A DNA stretch of 64,000 nucleotides, taken from CAZFER01 sp964517495 (GTDB lineage Bacteria; Hinthialibacterota; Hinthialibacteria; Hinthialibacterales; Hinthialibacteraceae). The notes under the pieces were generated by a model. It ran no database searches and was not told the DNA's origin. It saw only the letters and a program-made list of their open reading frames with translations. Below, one piece after another: positions 9,041 to 16,871 of this stretch; within the stretch, counting starts at the first letter, position 1, and every line of letters begins with the position of its first letter. The translations under genes and the position numbers were made by a program. The stretch covers positions 1-64,000 of the forward strand of contig CAZFER010000015.1 in the NCBI GenBank assembly GCA_964517495.1. Direction: 5' to 3'.

Positions 9041-10300
9041 ATGAGCAAACACACATCAATCACACGAAGGTCCTTTCTCCGAAACAGCACTCAGGCGGGG
9101 GCGGTTGCATTTACCGCACCGATGGTGGTGTCTTCGAAGGTATGGGGAGCCAATGACACCGTGGGCCTTGGCGTTATTGGGCCGGGACGGCGTGGCAGGC
9201 AGTTAATGGGGGATTTTAGCCGGACGAAGGGTTCGAAATTCGTAGCCCTCAGCGATTTGAACAAACCACGTATGGAAGCTATAGCGAAAAGAGATAACTT
9301 GAAAACCTATCAGGACTTTCGTCAGTTGCTGGAATCAAAGGATGTGGACGCGGTGATTGTGGCCACCCCGGATCATTGGCATGCCCTCAACTCGATCTAT
9401 GCCTGCATGGCGGGGAAAGACGTGTATGTGGAAAAGCCGATGACGCTGACCATTGCCGAAGGCCGCGCCATGGTGAAGGCAGCGAGGAAATATAACCGCG
9501 TAGTACAGTGTGGCAGCCAACAACGTTCCTCGACCCCTTGCCGGGTGGGCTGCCAGTTGCTTCGCAACAACAAGTTGGGGAAAGTGAAAGTCGCCCATGC
9601 GCAGAACTATGAAAGCCCGTGGGAACAACCGTTCCCTGAGCATCCCGTACCTGAGGGCTTGGATTGGGATACCTGGTTGGGACCCACCGCTCCACGTGGA
9701 TATAATCCCGATATTTATACGCCACGAGCGAGGCCAGGATGGATCTCGATCATGCCGTATTCAGGGGGTGAAGTGACCGGTTGGGGTGCGCATGGATTGG
9801 ATATCATCCAATGGGCGTTGGGAACCGACGAGAGTGGCCCCGTGGAAGTACAAGCGAAAGGTAGTTCACGGGTATTGGACCGTAATGTGACCATGCGTTA
9901 CGCTAACGGGGTTGTGTTGGAAGTGGACGGTAAAGGGCCATCAGGCGGCGGCTTTTTTGAATGTGAGAATGGAACTGTCTTTGTCGATCGTGGGGTATTT
10001 CGAACCGATCCCAAGATGTCGGCAGAAGAAGCCGTTGCCGATTCGGAAATCGAATTTGAAGTGAGCCATAACCATCAGCAGAATTTCATCGATTGCGTGA
10101 AGAGCCGCAATCGCCCGATTGCCGATGTGGAGAAAGGCCATCGCTCATCCACGCTATGCCACCTGATTAACATTGCGCGCTGGACTCATCGCAAGTTGCA
10201 GTGGGATCCGGAGAAGGAAGTGTTTGTTGGCGATAAAGACGCCAATGGGTATATTGACCGTGAGCGGCGCTCGCCGTGGGAATTGCCGGATTTGACGTAG
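9041..10300 (+). CDS. Tat-exported Gfo/Idh/MocA-family oxidoreductase
   Basis: A 419-residue NAD(P)-dependent oxidoreductase with a twin-arginine signal (TRRSFLRN, then a hydrophobic stretch ending near VWGA). After export come the Rossmann domain (GLGVIGPGRRGRQL near 43) and the EKP motif (DVYVEKPMT near 130). The Gfo/Idh/MocA C-terminal domain follows, with GWGAHGLDIIQW carrying the conserved His. Secreted members of this family are frequent in Planctomycetota-like bacteria. They keep the cofactor bound and may oxidise or isomerise sugars in the periplasm; the substrate is unknown. Start is strong (AAAGGAG, 8 bases). It sits 15 bases after uxuA, so co-transcription is likely, and a clear terminator follows. 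Confidence 0.92.
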   Translation: MSKHTSITRRSFLRNSTQAGAVAFTAPMVVSSKVWGANDTVGLGVIGPGRRGRQLMGDFSRTKGSKFVALSDLNKPRMEAIAKRDNLKTYQDFRQLLESKDVDAVIVATPDHWHALNSIYACMAGKDVYVEKPMTLTIAEGRAMVKAARKYNRVVQCGSQQRSSTPCRVGCQLLRNNKLGKVKVAHAQNYESPWEQPFPEHPVPEGLDWDTWLGPTAPRGYNPDIYTPRARPGWISIMPYSGGEVTGWGAHGLDIIQWALGTDESGPVEVQAKGSSRVLDRNVTMRYANGVVLEVDGKGPSGGGFFECENGTVFVDRGVFRTDPKMSAEEAVADSEIEFEVSHNHQQNFIDCVKSRNRPIADVEKGHRSSTLCHLINIARWTHRKLQWDPEKEVFVGDKDANGYIDRERRSPWELPDLT

Positions 10301-10329
10301 GTTGAGTTATATTATATACGCAAGAAATT

Positions 10330-10359
10330 AGGGGAGGCCGGGGTGGTCTCCCCTTTTTA
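10330..10359 (+). terminator. rho-independent terminator after the uxuA operon
   Basis: Ten-base-pair stem AGGGGAGGCC/GGTCTCCCCT with one G-U pair and a 5-base loop, followed directly by TTTT. It closes the uxuA/oxidoreductase transcript. Confidence 0.85.
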
Positions 10360-10566
10360 TTTTGTGCGTGGATAGGGTGGTGCTCAAGGGCTGACTCCTT
10401 TGTCGTCTTGTCCTTGCCTGTCACCCCGTCAGGTGGTTTTCAAGGGTAAAAAACGACGTTTATACCCTTGGCACTCATGCTTACTATCCCATAGAAATAT
10501 CATGGATGACACGGTAATATTTATCAATATGAAATTGTAAGAGAAAAACCACTGTTGGAGTTGATC

Positions 10567-10788
10567 ATGTTACAAGCCAACATCCAAAAAGCTATGGAGA
10601 GGGCACAGTATAAACAGTTGGAAGATGATAGTTGGTTTGCCGAAGTTCCCGGTCTGCAGGGAGTATGGGCGAATGGTGAATCGGTCGAGTTTTGCCGGGA
10701 AGAACTATCCGAAGTGATTGAAGGATGGTTGTTTTTGAAAATTCATGATCATGATGAAATCCCTGAAGGCATGAATGAGGTATGGTGA
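10567..10788 (+). CDS. HicB-family antitoxin-like protein
   Basis: A 73-residue protein of the HicB/UPF0150 family, with the partial RNase-H-like fold strands DDSWFAEVPGLQGVWANG and the following helix ECREELSEVIEGW-like segment (FCREELSEVIEGWLFLKI). Family members neutralise HicA RNA-cleaving toxins. The ATG at 10567 follows TTGGAG by 6 bases; upstream TTG codons in frame are part of that site. No hicA-like gene is adjacent. The next gene overlaps by one base (TGATG) and resembles a VapB-type antitoxin, so the local module is mixed. It may be an orphan or a remnant. Confidence 0.75.
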   Translation: MLQANIQKAMERAQYKQLEDDSWFAEVPGLQGVWANGESVEFCREELSEVIEGWLFLKIHDHDEIPEGMNEVW

Positions 10789-10988
10789 TGAGCAAAACAG
10801 TGAAGGAATACAAGAGAGGTGGACTGAAAACCTCAAGGCTTTCTCTTGAGAAGGTCGAATACGCCATGTCGAAACTTGGACCTTGCAACAGGATGACGCC
10901 CTATGAGTTGCAGGAGATGCTCAAGGATAAGGTTAGGGGTGACAGCCTGTCTGAAGAGATAATCAAGATGAGAAGTGAAGGATGGTGA
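10788..10988 (+). CDS. small antitoxin-like protein upstream of a PIN remnant
   Basis: A 66-residue charged protein (MSKTVKEYKRGG...) overlapping the stop of the HicB-like gene by one base, with GAGG 7 bases upstream of its ATG. The C-terminal string LSEEIIKMRSEGW is like the toxin-binding tails of VapB-type antitoxins, and its 3' end overlaps the start of a PIN-domain fragment by 14 bases, the usual antitoxin-then-toxin order. No ribbon-helix-helix or AbrB motif is obvious at the N-terminus. Family identity is tentative. Confidence 0.5.
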   Translation: MSKTVKEYKRGGLKTSRLSLEKVEYAMSKLGPCNRMTPYELQEMLKDKVRGDSLSEEIIKMRSEGW

Positions 10989-11178
10989 TATTCTGGACTC
11001 ACCATTCTTCTATCTTGATACATCCGCGATAGCAAAGAGGTATTATCCGGAACAGGGCACTGATTTCGTCTGCGAAGATGGGAGGCTTTGTGATGCCGCT
11101 GCTTCGGAGGGAATAAAAGTGTTAAGGCCAACAGCTGAAAGCGCCTGGGAATACCTGCGCTCGCTGGAGAACGGATAG
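10975..11178 (+). pseudogene. VapC-like PIN toxin with internal deletion
   Basis: The N-terminal 20 residues (FFYLDTSAIAKRYYPEQGTDF) are a textbook PIN-domain beginning with its first catalytic Asp. They are joined directly to FVCEDGRLCDAAASEGIKVLRP, a typical PIN C-terminal strand and helix. About 90 central residues are missing, including the conserved Glu and the middle Asp residues. The frame stays open across the junction. At 67 residues, against roughly 130-150 normally, an active nuclease is not expected. The start is a GTG at 10975. The overlap with the preceding antitoxin-like gene is retained. Confidence 0.7.
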
Positions 11179-11252
11179 GATTCCGTTGTTTAATCCATCA
11201 GGATTCTTCTTATAGATTGCGTTAATGGGTTGAACAGCGTGATTTATCCTAC
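11173..11252. repeat. imperfect palindromic repeat (80 bp)
   Basis: Left arm GGATAGGATTCCGTTGTTTAATCCATC and right arm ATGGGTTGAACAGCGTGATTTATCCTAC are approximate inverse complements. The right arm resembles GATGGGTTAAACAACGAAATCCATCCTAC at 39902-39930, which also lies directly downstream of a HicB-like gene. Confidence 0.5.
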
Positions 11253-11320
11253 GGTTTTATGGGATAGGTTGGTGCGTTGCCGTTTTGTTGTGGGAGAAAG
11301 TTGGGAGTGGAGGGGATGCC

Positions 11321-11342
11321 GAGCGGGCAGGGATGCCCGCTC
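11321..11342. terminator. terminator-like hairpin
   Basis: Perfect 9-bp stem GAGCGGGCA/TGCCCGCTC with a GGGA loop, 53 bases beyond the end of the URO-D-like gene on the minus strand. There is no clear T tract on either side, so a structural repeat is as likely as a terminator. Confidence 0.4.
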
Positions 11343-11394
11343 CCCGGATGGTGTTTTGCAGGAATAATTTTACAAATCAGAAAAAACAATATTA

Positions 11395-12567
11395 TTAAAT
11401 GAAACCGTCGCCGGGGTGGAGGCCTCTTACGCGGCGGCTGATGGTGTTGATGCGTTCGAAATCCTGGCGGGTGATGTCGTCGGGGACGCCACCGGAATCC
11501 ATGAAGATGAGGCGGCCCCGGGCGTGTTGTTTTTCCCAGGCGGCCATCTGTTCAAGGTAGGCTTCCTGACGTTCCGGTTCCCACACCCAAAAACTGGTGG
11601 GGAAACCGCCGACGATGATAAAATGGTTGCCGTGATTCTTCATTAATTCAGGAATGTCATGTTTTTCTTCGGGATCAAAGGGATTGATGAAATCGAAGTT
11701 GCATTCGACCAGGTCATCCATGATCTTGGCGACCGCGCCGTGGGTGTGAAGGTGAACATGACCACCGAGTTCGTGAACGGTTTCACACAAGCGCTTATGC
11801 CAGGGTTTAAAGAATCGGCGGTAGAGGTCAGGGGCCATGAGTAGGGATTTCTTAGAGCCAAGGTCGTCGCATAAAGCGATGCAATCGGCGCCGTTTTCGA
11901 TCATTTTTCGGGCGGCAGCCAGGTTCCATTCTCCCAAACGGTTGGTGATGGCTTCGATTAATTCTGGCTGATCCAAAAGCCCCATGAGGGTTTCGGTGTA
12001 TTCCATGAGGAAGTAATGAATACCGGAGAAGAAGCCATTGAGCGACGCCAGCACGTATTCGCCTTTGGACTTGAGATAGGCGACATCCTGAGCGAAGCCT
12101 TCATAGCGTTTGGGATCATTGGGATCAGGCCACTCCATGTTGTCGAGATCGGCTGAGGTTTTAATGGGGTGGTCGAAATGATGATAGAAGTGGGGATCGA
12201 ATTGAACCTTGGCACGTACACCGGTTTCATATTCGACGATTAATTCATTGTCATCCCTGTGGATCATTCGGGAGTAAAATTCACCCGGCCCGCCATGGCC
12301 GAAACAGATATTGGCGCCTTTGCCCAGGCAGGCGAAACATCGGCCGGAATGGTTGTTGAATTCGATCATGCGATCGAGCGCCTCTGGCTCCATGGGGGTC
12401 ATATCGTAATGATCGGGCACATCGTAAATCCACATGGGGTAATAGTGACATTGTGGTGGCGTAAGTTTACGGGCGGTATCACCGTTGAAAAAAGACATCC
12501 AATGTTGGGGGATGGGGAGATCTTTTTCACCGGCAAGAAGAGCTTTAATCCAATCACGTTTTTGCAT
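11395..12567 (-). CDS. uroporphyrinogen-decarboxylase/MtaA-like family protein
   Basis: A 390-residue TIM-barrel protein of the URO-D superfamily. The family holds both haem-pathway decarboxylases and methylcobamide:coenzyme M-type methyltransferases. Recognisable parts are the N-terminal RDWIKALLAGE start, the middle ENGADCIALCDDLG strand, DLYRRFFKPWHKRL and GGHVHLHTHG. The HxCxnC zinc site of MtaA-like methyltransferases is not evident: HLHTHG occupies the corresponding place. Haem biosynthesis is unlikely, because the sequence and the glycan-gene context do not fit hemE. Such proteins are common beside sugar-catabolic genes in Planctomycetota-like genomes, where their role is undefined. 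AGGGTG precedes the ATG by 5 bases. It is divergent from the next oxidoreductase gene. Confidence 0.8.
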   Translation of the reverse strand: MQKRDWIKALLAGEKDLPIPQHWMSFFNGDTARKLTPPQCHYYPMWIYDVPDHYDMTPMEPEALDRMIEFNNHSGRCFACLGKGANICFGHGGPGEFYSRMIHRDDNELIVEYETGVRAKVQFDPHFYHHFDHPIKTSADLDNMEWPDPNDPKRYEGFAQDVAYLKSKGEYVLASLNGFFSGIHYFLMEYTETLMGLLDQPELIEAITNRLGEWNLAAARKMIENGADCIALCDDLGSKKSLLMAPDLYRRFFKPWHKRLCETVHELGGHVHLHTHGAVAKIMDDLVECNFDFINPFDPEEKHDIPELMKNHGNHFIIVGGFPTSFWVWEPERQEAYLEQMAAWEKQHARGRLIFMDSGGVPDDITRQDFERINTISRRVRGLHPGDGFI

Positions 12568-12670
12568 GTTGCACCCTATTTTGATTATTCTTTATTATTT
12601 CCAAGTATCTAATGCTTAATGAATGCGTCAAGAGGTAGGGGCAATGTCATTCATTTAAGATTTTAGTGGA

Positions 12671-12712
12671 ACGTAATCATCAACGGCGGCTCGGCGGGAG
12701 CCTCGCCCTCCC
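12671..12712 (-). repeat. GGGAGGGCGAGG dispersed repeat
   Basis: On the minus strand this reads GGGAGGGCGAGGCTCCC then GCCGAGCCGCCG and ends ATTACGT, matching the elements at 141-208. It lies in the 260-base divergent spacer between the URO-D-like gene and the oxidoreductase at 12828. Nothing else recognisable is in that spacer. Confidence 0.6.
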
Positions 12713-12827
12713 TATTAAGCTAATGACATTAGAGATAGGGGGATATTCATTTATTCACAAACCGGATGGATGTGTTAATATGTAGGCGAAATAACAACCC
12801 CTAGAGAAGCAAAAAGGAAAGAGAATT

Positions 12828-13988
12828 ATGTTAGGTGTCGCGATAATTGGAGCCGGTGGGATTTCACGAACGCATATTGAAACCTACCAAAAATTTTCAG
12901 GCCGGTGCCAACTCAAAGCATTGGCGGATTCATATAGGGAAAAAGCGGAACAAAAGAAGCAGGAGTTAAACTTATCTGTCTCGATTCATGAAGATTACAA
13001 AGAGATTTTGAATGATCCCAGCATTGACCTGGTGTCGGTTTGCACACCACCGTTTACCCATGCGCCTATCAGCATTGATTGCCTGAATGCGGGTAAGCAT
13101 GTCATTTGCGAGAAGCCGATGGCTTCGTCACTGGAAGAATGTGACGCCATGGTTGAAGCGATGGAGAAAAGCGGGAAGCAACTGGCTATTATTGCTCAAA
13201 ATCGATTTCGCACGCCTATTCAAAAACTGAAAGGTGTGCTTGATTCAGGCGAACTGGGGCGTGTGGTGCATGCACAGGTGGATTCATTTTGGTGGCGTGG
13301 GCATTGCTATTATGACCTGTGGTGGCGGGGGATGTGGTCGAAAGAAGGCGGGGGATGTACGATGAACCACGCCGTGCACCATATCGACATGTTTCAATGG
13401 ATGATGGGTATGCCCAAGGAAGTGCGAGCGGTGATGACCAATGTCTCGCATGATAACGCTGAAGTGGAGGATTTATCGATCGCCGTGTTAAAGTATGATA
13501 GCGGTGCGCTGGCGCAGCTCACCAGTTCGGTGGTGCATCATGGAGAGGAGCAACAGCTGATTTTCCAGACTGAAACAGCGCGGGTGTCGTTCCCCTGGAA
13601 GGTGTATGCATCGAAAGCACGCAGCAATGGTTTTCCAGACCGTGATCCGGATACGGAGGCAAAGATCAACGGGGTATATGAAAATCTGCCGGCTCTGGAG
13701 CATGAACTTTATGAGGGTGAATTTGACAATGTACTGAGGGCGATTGAAACAGGCGGGCAGGTTTTGGTGAGCGGTTATGAAGGGCGAAAAACGTTAGAAC
13801 TGATTATGGCCATATATCAATCCGCCTCGACAGATGAAAGCGTTCCCTTACCACTGGATAAAAGCAGTCCGTTTTATACCGCCCAGGGTGTGCAGGAAAA
13901 TGCCATTCATTTTTACGAAAAAACCGGGTCGGTGGAGAACTTTGGCGATGATAATATCATCGTCGGTTCAAGCAGCGACCAATCATGA
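12828..13988 (+). CDS. Gfo/Idh/MocA-family oxidoreductase (cytosolic)
   Basis: A 386-residue NAD(P)-dependent sugar oxidoreductase without a signal peptide. The Rossmann glycine motif IIGAGGISRTH is at residues 6-16, the second strand acidic region at ALADS, and the EKP motif HVICEKPMASS near 92-102. The C-terminal domain holds MNHAVHHIDMFQWMMG, with the conserved His pair in place of the usual DxxxH. The start has AAAGGAAAG upstream. A second, more divergent oxidoreductase follows after 29 bases, making a two-gene unit. Likely acts on an inositol-, amino-sugar- or uronate-like substrate; the substrate cannot be assigned from sequence. Confidence 0.92.
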   Translation: MLGVAIIGAGGISRTHIETYQKFSGRCQLKALADSYREKAEQKKQELNLSVSIHEDYKEILNDPSIDLVSVCTPPFTHAPISIDCLNAGKHVICEKPMASSLEECDAMVEAMEKSGKQLAIIAQNRFRTPIQKLKGVLDSGELGRVVHAQVDSFWWRGHCYYDLWWRGMWSKEGGGCTMNHAVHHIDMFQWMMGMPKEVRAVMTNVSHDNAEVEDLSIAVLKYDSGALAQLTSSVVHHGEEQQLIFQTETARVSFPWKVYASKARSNGFPDRDPDTEAKINGVYENLPALEHELYEGEFDNVLRAIETGGQVLVSGYEGRKTLELIMAIYQSASTDESVPLPLDKSSPFYTAQGVQENAIHFYEKTGSVENFGDDNIIVGSSSDQS

Positions 13989-14017
13989 TATATACAGCCT
14001 AAAGAGGAGAGACGACT

Positions 14018-15091
14018 ATGCAAAAAGCGGATGGAATGATGTATGCCCCGAAAGGGAAAAGTGAACGTGTGTGTGAAAAAGGTGAATTTCGCTTTGCCGC
14101 CGCAGGCATCGATCATGGCCATATTTACGGAATGACCAACGGTTTGATGGAAGCGGGTGGTGAGCTGGTTTGGGTATATGACCCTGATCCGGCGAAAGTG
14201 AAAAAGTTTCAGGAAACCTACCCCGATGTGCAAGTGGCTTCATCAGAAGAACAGATATTGGAAGACGATTCGTTGAAGATGATTGCCAGTTCGCGCATCA
14301 CCTCGGAGCGGGGTCCGTTTGGGTTGAAGGTGATGGATCATGGCAAGCACTATTTTTGCGACAAATCTCCCTTCACCACATTTGAGCAGTTGGATGCAGC
14401 GCGCGCCAAAGTGAAGGAGAAAGGGCTAATCTGGGCGGTCTATTATAGTGAGCGGCTGCATGTTGAAGGCGCGGTGTATGCCGGGCAGTTGATCCAGGAT
14501 GGGGCGATAGGAAAGGTGTTGCAGATGATCAATATTGCTCCGCACCGGTTGAATGCTCCAAGCCGGCCAGCGTGGTTTTTTGAGAAGGAGAAATATGGCG
14601 GGATTTTGTGTGACCTGGGCAGCCATCAGATTGAACAATTCTTATATTACGCAGGGGTAAAGGATGCGAAAGTAACCCACAGTCAGGTGGCCAACTTCAG
14701 TAATCCCGAGTATCCCGAATTGGAGGATTTTGGTGATGCCATACTGGTGGGGGATAATGGCGCGACCATGTATTTCCGGGTGGATTGGTATACACCGGAC
14801 GGTATGGGTGCCTGGGGGGATGGACGAACGTTTATTATGGGCAGTGAGGGTTCGATTGAGATTCGCAAATACCTCGATGTGGGACGTGATGCGCAGGGCG
14901 ATCATGTTTATCTGGTTGATAAAGAAAAAGAGCACTATCTGCCAGTGAATGGCAAGGTGGGTTTTCCTTACTTTGGCCAATTGATCCGTGATTGTCTGGA
15001 TGGAACGGAAAACGCCATGCCGCAGGAACATACCTTTTTAGCGGCTAAGCTGTGCCTTGAGGCGGAAGCAAATGCGGTTCGGATCAAATAA
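14018..15091 (+). CDS. divergent Gfo/Idh/MocA-family oxidoreductase
   Basis: A 357-residue protein of the same superfamily as its upstream neighbour but clearly diverged. The nucleotide-binding loop reads FAAAGIDHGHIYGM, and the usual EKP motif is replaced by HYFCDKSPFTT (Lys retained). The C-terminal domain has GGILCDLGSHQIEQFLYYAG with the conserved D and H. About 28 residues precede the Rossmann strand. AGAGGAGAG lies upstream of the ATG. It is 29 bases after the preceding oxidoreductase and probably in the same operon, suggesting consecutive oxidation and reduction of one sugar. A hairpin terminator lies about 60 bases after it. Confidence 0.88.
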   Translation: MQKADGMMYAPKGKSERVCEKGEFRFAAAGIDHGHIYGMTNGLMEAGGELVWVYDPDPAKVKKFQETYPDVQVASSEEQILEDDSLKMIASSRITSERGPFGLKVMDHGKHYFCDKSPFTTFEQLDAARAKVKEKGLIWAVYYSERLHVEGAVYAGQLIQDGAIGKVLQMINIAPHRLNAPSRPAWFFEKEKYGGILCDLGSHQIEQFLYYAGVKDAKVTHSQVANFSNPEYPELEDFGDAILVGDNGATMYFRVDWYTPDGMGAWGDGRTFIMGSEGSIEIRKYLDVGRDAQGDHVYLVDKEKEHYLPVNGKVGFPYFGQLIRDCLDGTENAMPQEHTFLAAKLCLEAEANAVRIK

Positions 15092-15123
15092 ACGTTAATC
15101 TTTCCATACAAAGGTTTAATAAC

Positions 15124-16791
15124 ATGAAATTACCAAGAATTCATGAACTTGCCCTACAATTTTGTAGGGCAAAATTTTTTTCATTTTACTTTGAAAAACA
15201 ATACGGTCCGAAATATTTGAGACATTTTTTCGTCATGGGGATCGTTCTTGTTTTGAGCGTGAAAACACCATATGCTGAGGAGGCATCCCCTACAATCTCA
15301 AAGGTAACTCCCTATAAGCATTATGTCCTACGCTGTTTGGATACACTCATAGCAAAGGGCACCGACCGTTATGGGGATGTACATTCCCCGATCATCGTCA
15401 GCATTTTGGATGTCGAAACTCACCAATGCCCTGAAAATCCCGAACCCTTGGATGAAGCCTATCGTGTAACACGGCGAGAACGACGTAATCCCGCGGGATC
15501 AAACCTGTTAACCGATCAACCATTGATCAAAACCATGTATTTATACTCAGAGTTGACGGGTGAAAAAAGATACAAGAATGCGGCAGATGCTTATATGAAT
15601 TATTCCATGAAGCACCTGGTGGATGAGAAAGGTTTTTTTTGGTGGGGATGGCATCGCCACTACGATGTTTATAAGGACGTGAAGGATGGACATGCGGGCA
15701 ATCATCATGAGATTCATGCCATTCATCATATCGCATGGGATATTTTATGGATGGTAAATCCCGAAGCGGTGCAACGAGAATTAGAAGCAATTTGGAAATG
15801 GCATGTGATCGATAAAAAGACAGGTGAAATCAATCGGCATGGGGATGGAGTGCGCGGATGTGATTTTACCATGAGTGCCGGTTCGATGATGTATGCGTTT
15901 GCCTTTCTGGCTACAAAAACGGGGGAAGAATTGTGGTTGGAGCGGGCTAAATTGCTGGCCAACTATTATTGGCAGCGTAGAAACCGAGCGAGTAATTTAA
16001 TTCCGGAACGCCCCAATGCGGGTACGGACCGGTTTGATGGGGGGAGTTTTGTAACAGCGATCACTGGTTGTTATTGCCATTCCCTGTTGGCTTGTTATGA
16101 ATTGACAGGTGAAGATTTGTTTAAGGATCAAGCCTTGGCTTACATGCGGGCTTATGCGAACTATGGTTACGACGCTAATACCCAAAGGTTTTGGGGTGCA
16201 TTAAAATTGGATGGAACGCCTATTCCAGGTCCTCGAATGAGTGATGGGTATGCAAAATACGAACCGCGGGGGCATTTGGATTTGTGGGAACCGTATGCGG
16301 CTGGATATCAGTTCGCGATTTATACGGCGCAAAATTATGCATATGCTTATCAACTAACTGATGATCCAGCCATGTTGGAAGCCGCCAAGCGTTTTGCGTC
16401 GTGGATTGAAGCCACTCCTCCAGGAAGCAAGGAATCTGAGAACACGTGGTATGATGAATACTCCAAACAGTTTGGCCGCCAAGGCACCTATGCGGGAAAA
16501 TATGGCCGTACGATTTCGTTTTTTATCCATTTATATGTATTAACAGACGAGGGGCATTATCTCACGCTCGCCCAACGTTTTGCAGATGAGGCGGTTCAAA
16601 AACTATTTACGAATGGCTTGTTTCGCGGCCATCCCGCCAAGCCGTATTATGAAGCGATGGATGGGGTGGGTTTTCTTTTGTATGCCATGATGGAATTGGA
16701 TTTGATTTTGAACGATCAAAACTTTTTTGTTGTAAATAGCAACTTGTCGTCAAACTCGAGAGAGGGCATTATTCATTTGGATAATTGGTAA
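15124..16791 (+). CDS. secreted (alpha/alpha)-toroid protein, possible polysaccharide lyase or glycosidase
   Basis: Up to 555 residues. The hydrophobic stretch FFVMGIVLVLSVKTPYAEE is a Sec signal-like segment, but it begins only at residue 35. The rest is rich in paired helices and aromatic motifs typical of six-hairpin toroids: NLLTDQPLIKTMYLYSELTGEKRYKNAADAY, FFWWGWHRHYDVY, SAGSMMYAFAFLATKTGEELWLERAK and YAYAYQLTDDPAMLEAAKRFASW. Pectate-lyase-like and unsaturated-glycan hydrolase families share this fold; I cannot choose among them. The first ATG (15124, AAAGG 9 bases upstream) places a terminator hairpin within the coding region. A start at TTG 15217 or ATG 15235 would give a normal signal peptide and is biologically more plausible. 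The coordinates here are the outer limit. Confidence 0.8.
   Translation: MKLPRIHELALQFCRAKFFSFYFEKQYGPKYLRHFFVMGIVLVLSVKTPYAEEASPTISKVTPYKHYVLRCLDTLIAKGTDRYGDVHSPIIVSILDVETHQCPENPEPLDEAYRVTRRERRNPAGSNLLTDQPLIKTMYLYSELTGEKRYKNAADAYMNYSMKHLVDEKGFFWWGWHRHYDVYKDVKDGHAGNHHEIHAIHHIAWDILWMVNPEAVQRELEAIWKWHVIDKKTGEINRHGDGVRGCDFTMSAGSMMYAFAFLATKTGEELWLERAKLLANYYWQRRNRASNLIPERPNAGTDRFDGGSFVTAITGCYCHSLLACYELTGEDLFKDQALAYMRAYANYGYDANTQRFWGALKLDGTPIPGPRMSDGYAKYEPRGHLDLWEPYAAGYQFAIYTAQNYAYAYQLTDDPAMLEAAKRFASWIEATPPGSKESENTWYDEYSKQFGRQGTYAGKYGRTISFFIHLYVLTDEGHYLTLAQRFADEAVQKLFTNGLFRGHPAKPYYEAMDGVGFLLYAMMELDLILNDQNFFVVNSNLSSNSREGIIHLDNW
15148..15182 (+). terminator. rho-independent terminator overlapping the next ORF start
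   Basis: Ten-bp stem TTGCCCTACA/TGTAGGGCAA with a 4-base loop, then AA and a T run at 75-80 of the line. It is well placed to end the two-oxidoreductase operon but lies inside the longest form of the following reading frame. Confidence 0.65.
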
Positions 16792-16797
16792 AAGAAA

Positions 16798-16828
16798 CGG
16801 GGCGCCGATAAGGCGCCCCGAATTTTTT
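16798..16828 (+). terminator. rho-independent terminator
   Basis: Nine-bp GC-rich stem CGGGGCGCC/GGCGCCCCG with loop GATAA, followed by AATTTTTT. It closes the toroid-protein gene and separates it from the convergent giant gene. Confidence 0.9.
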
Positions 16829-16871
16829 CATGTGTCAAATAATACCAACGATGTGTCCATGCCAACTGAAA

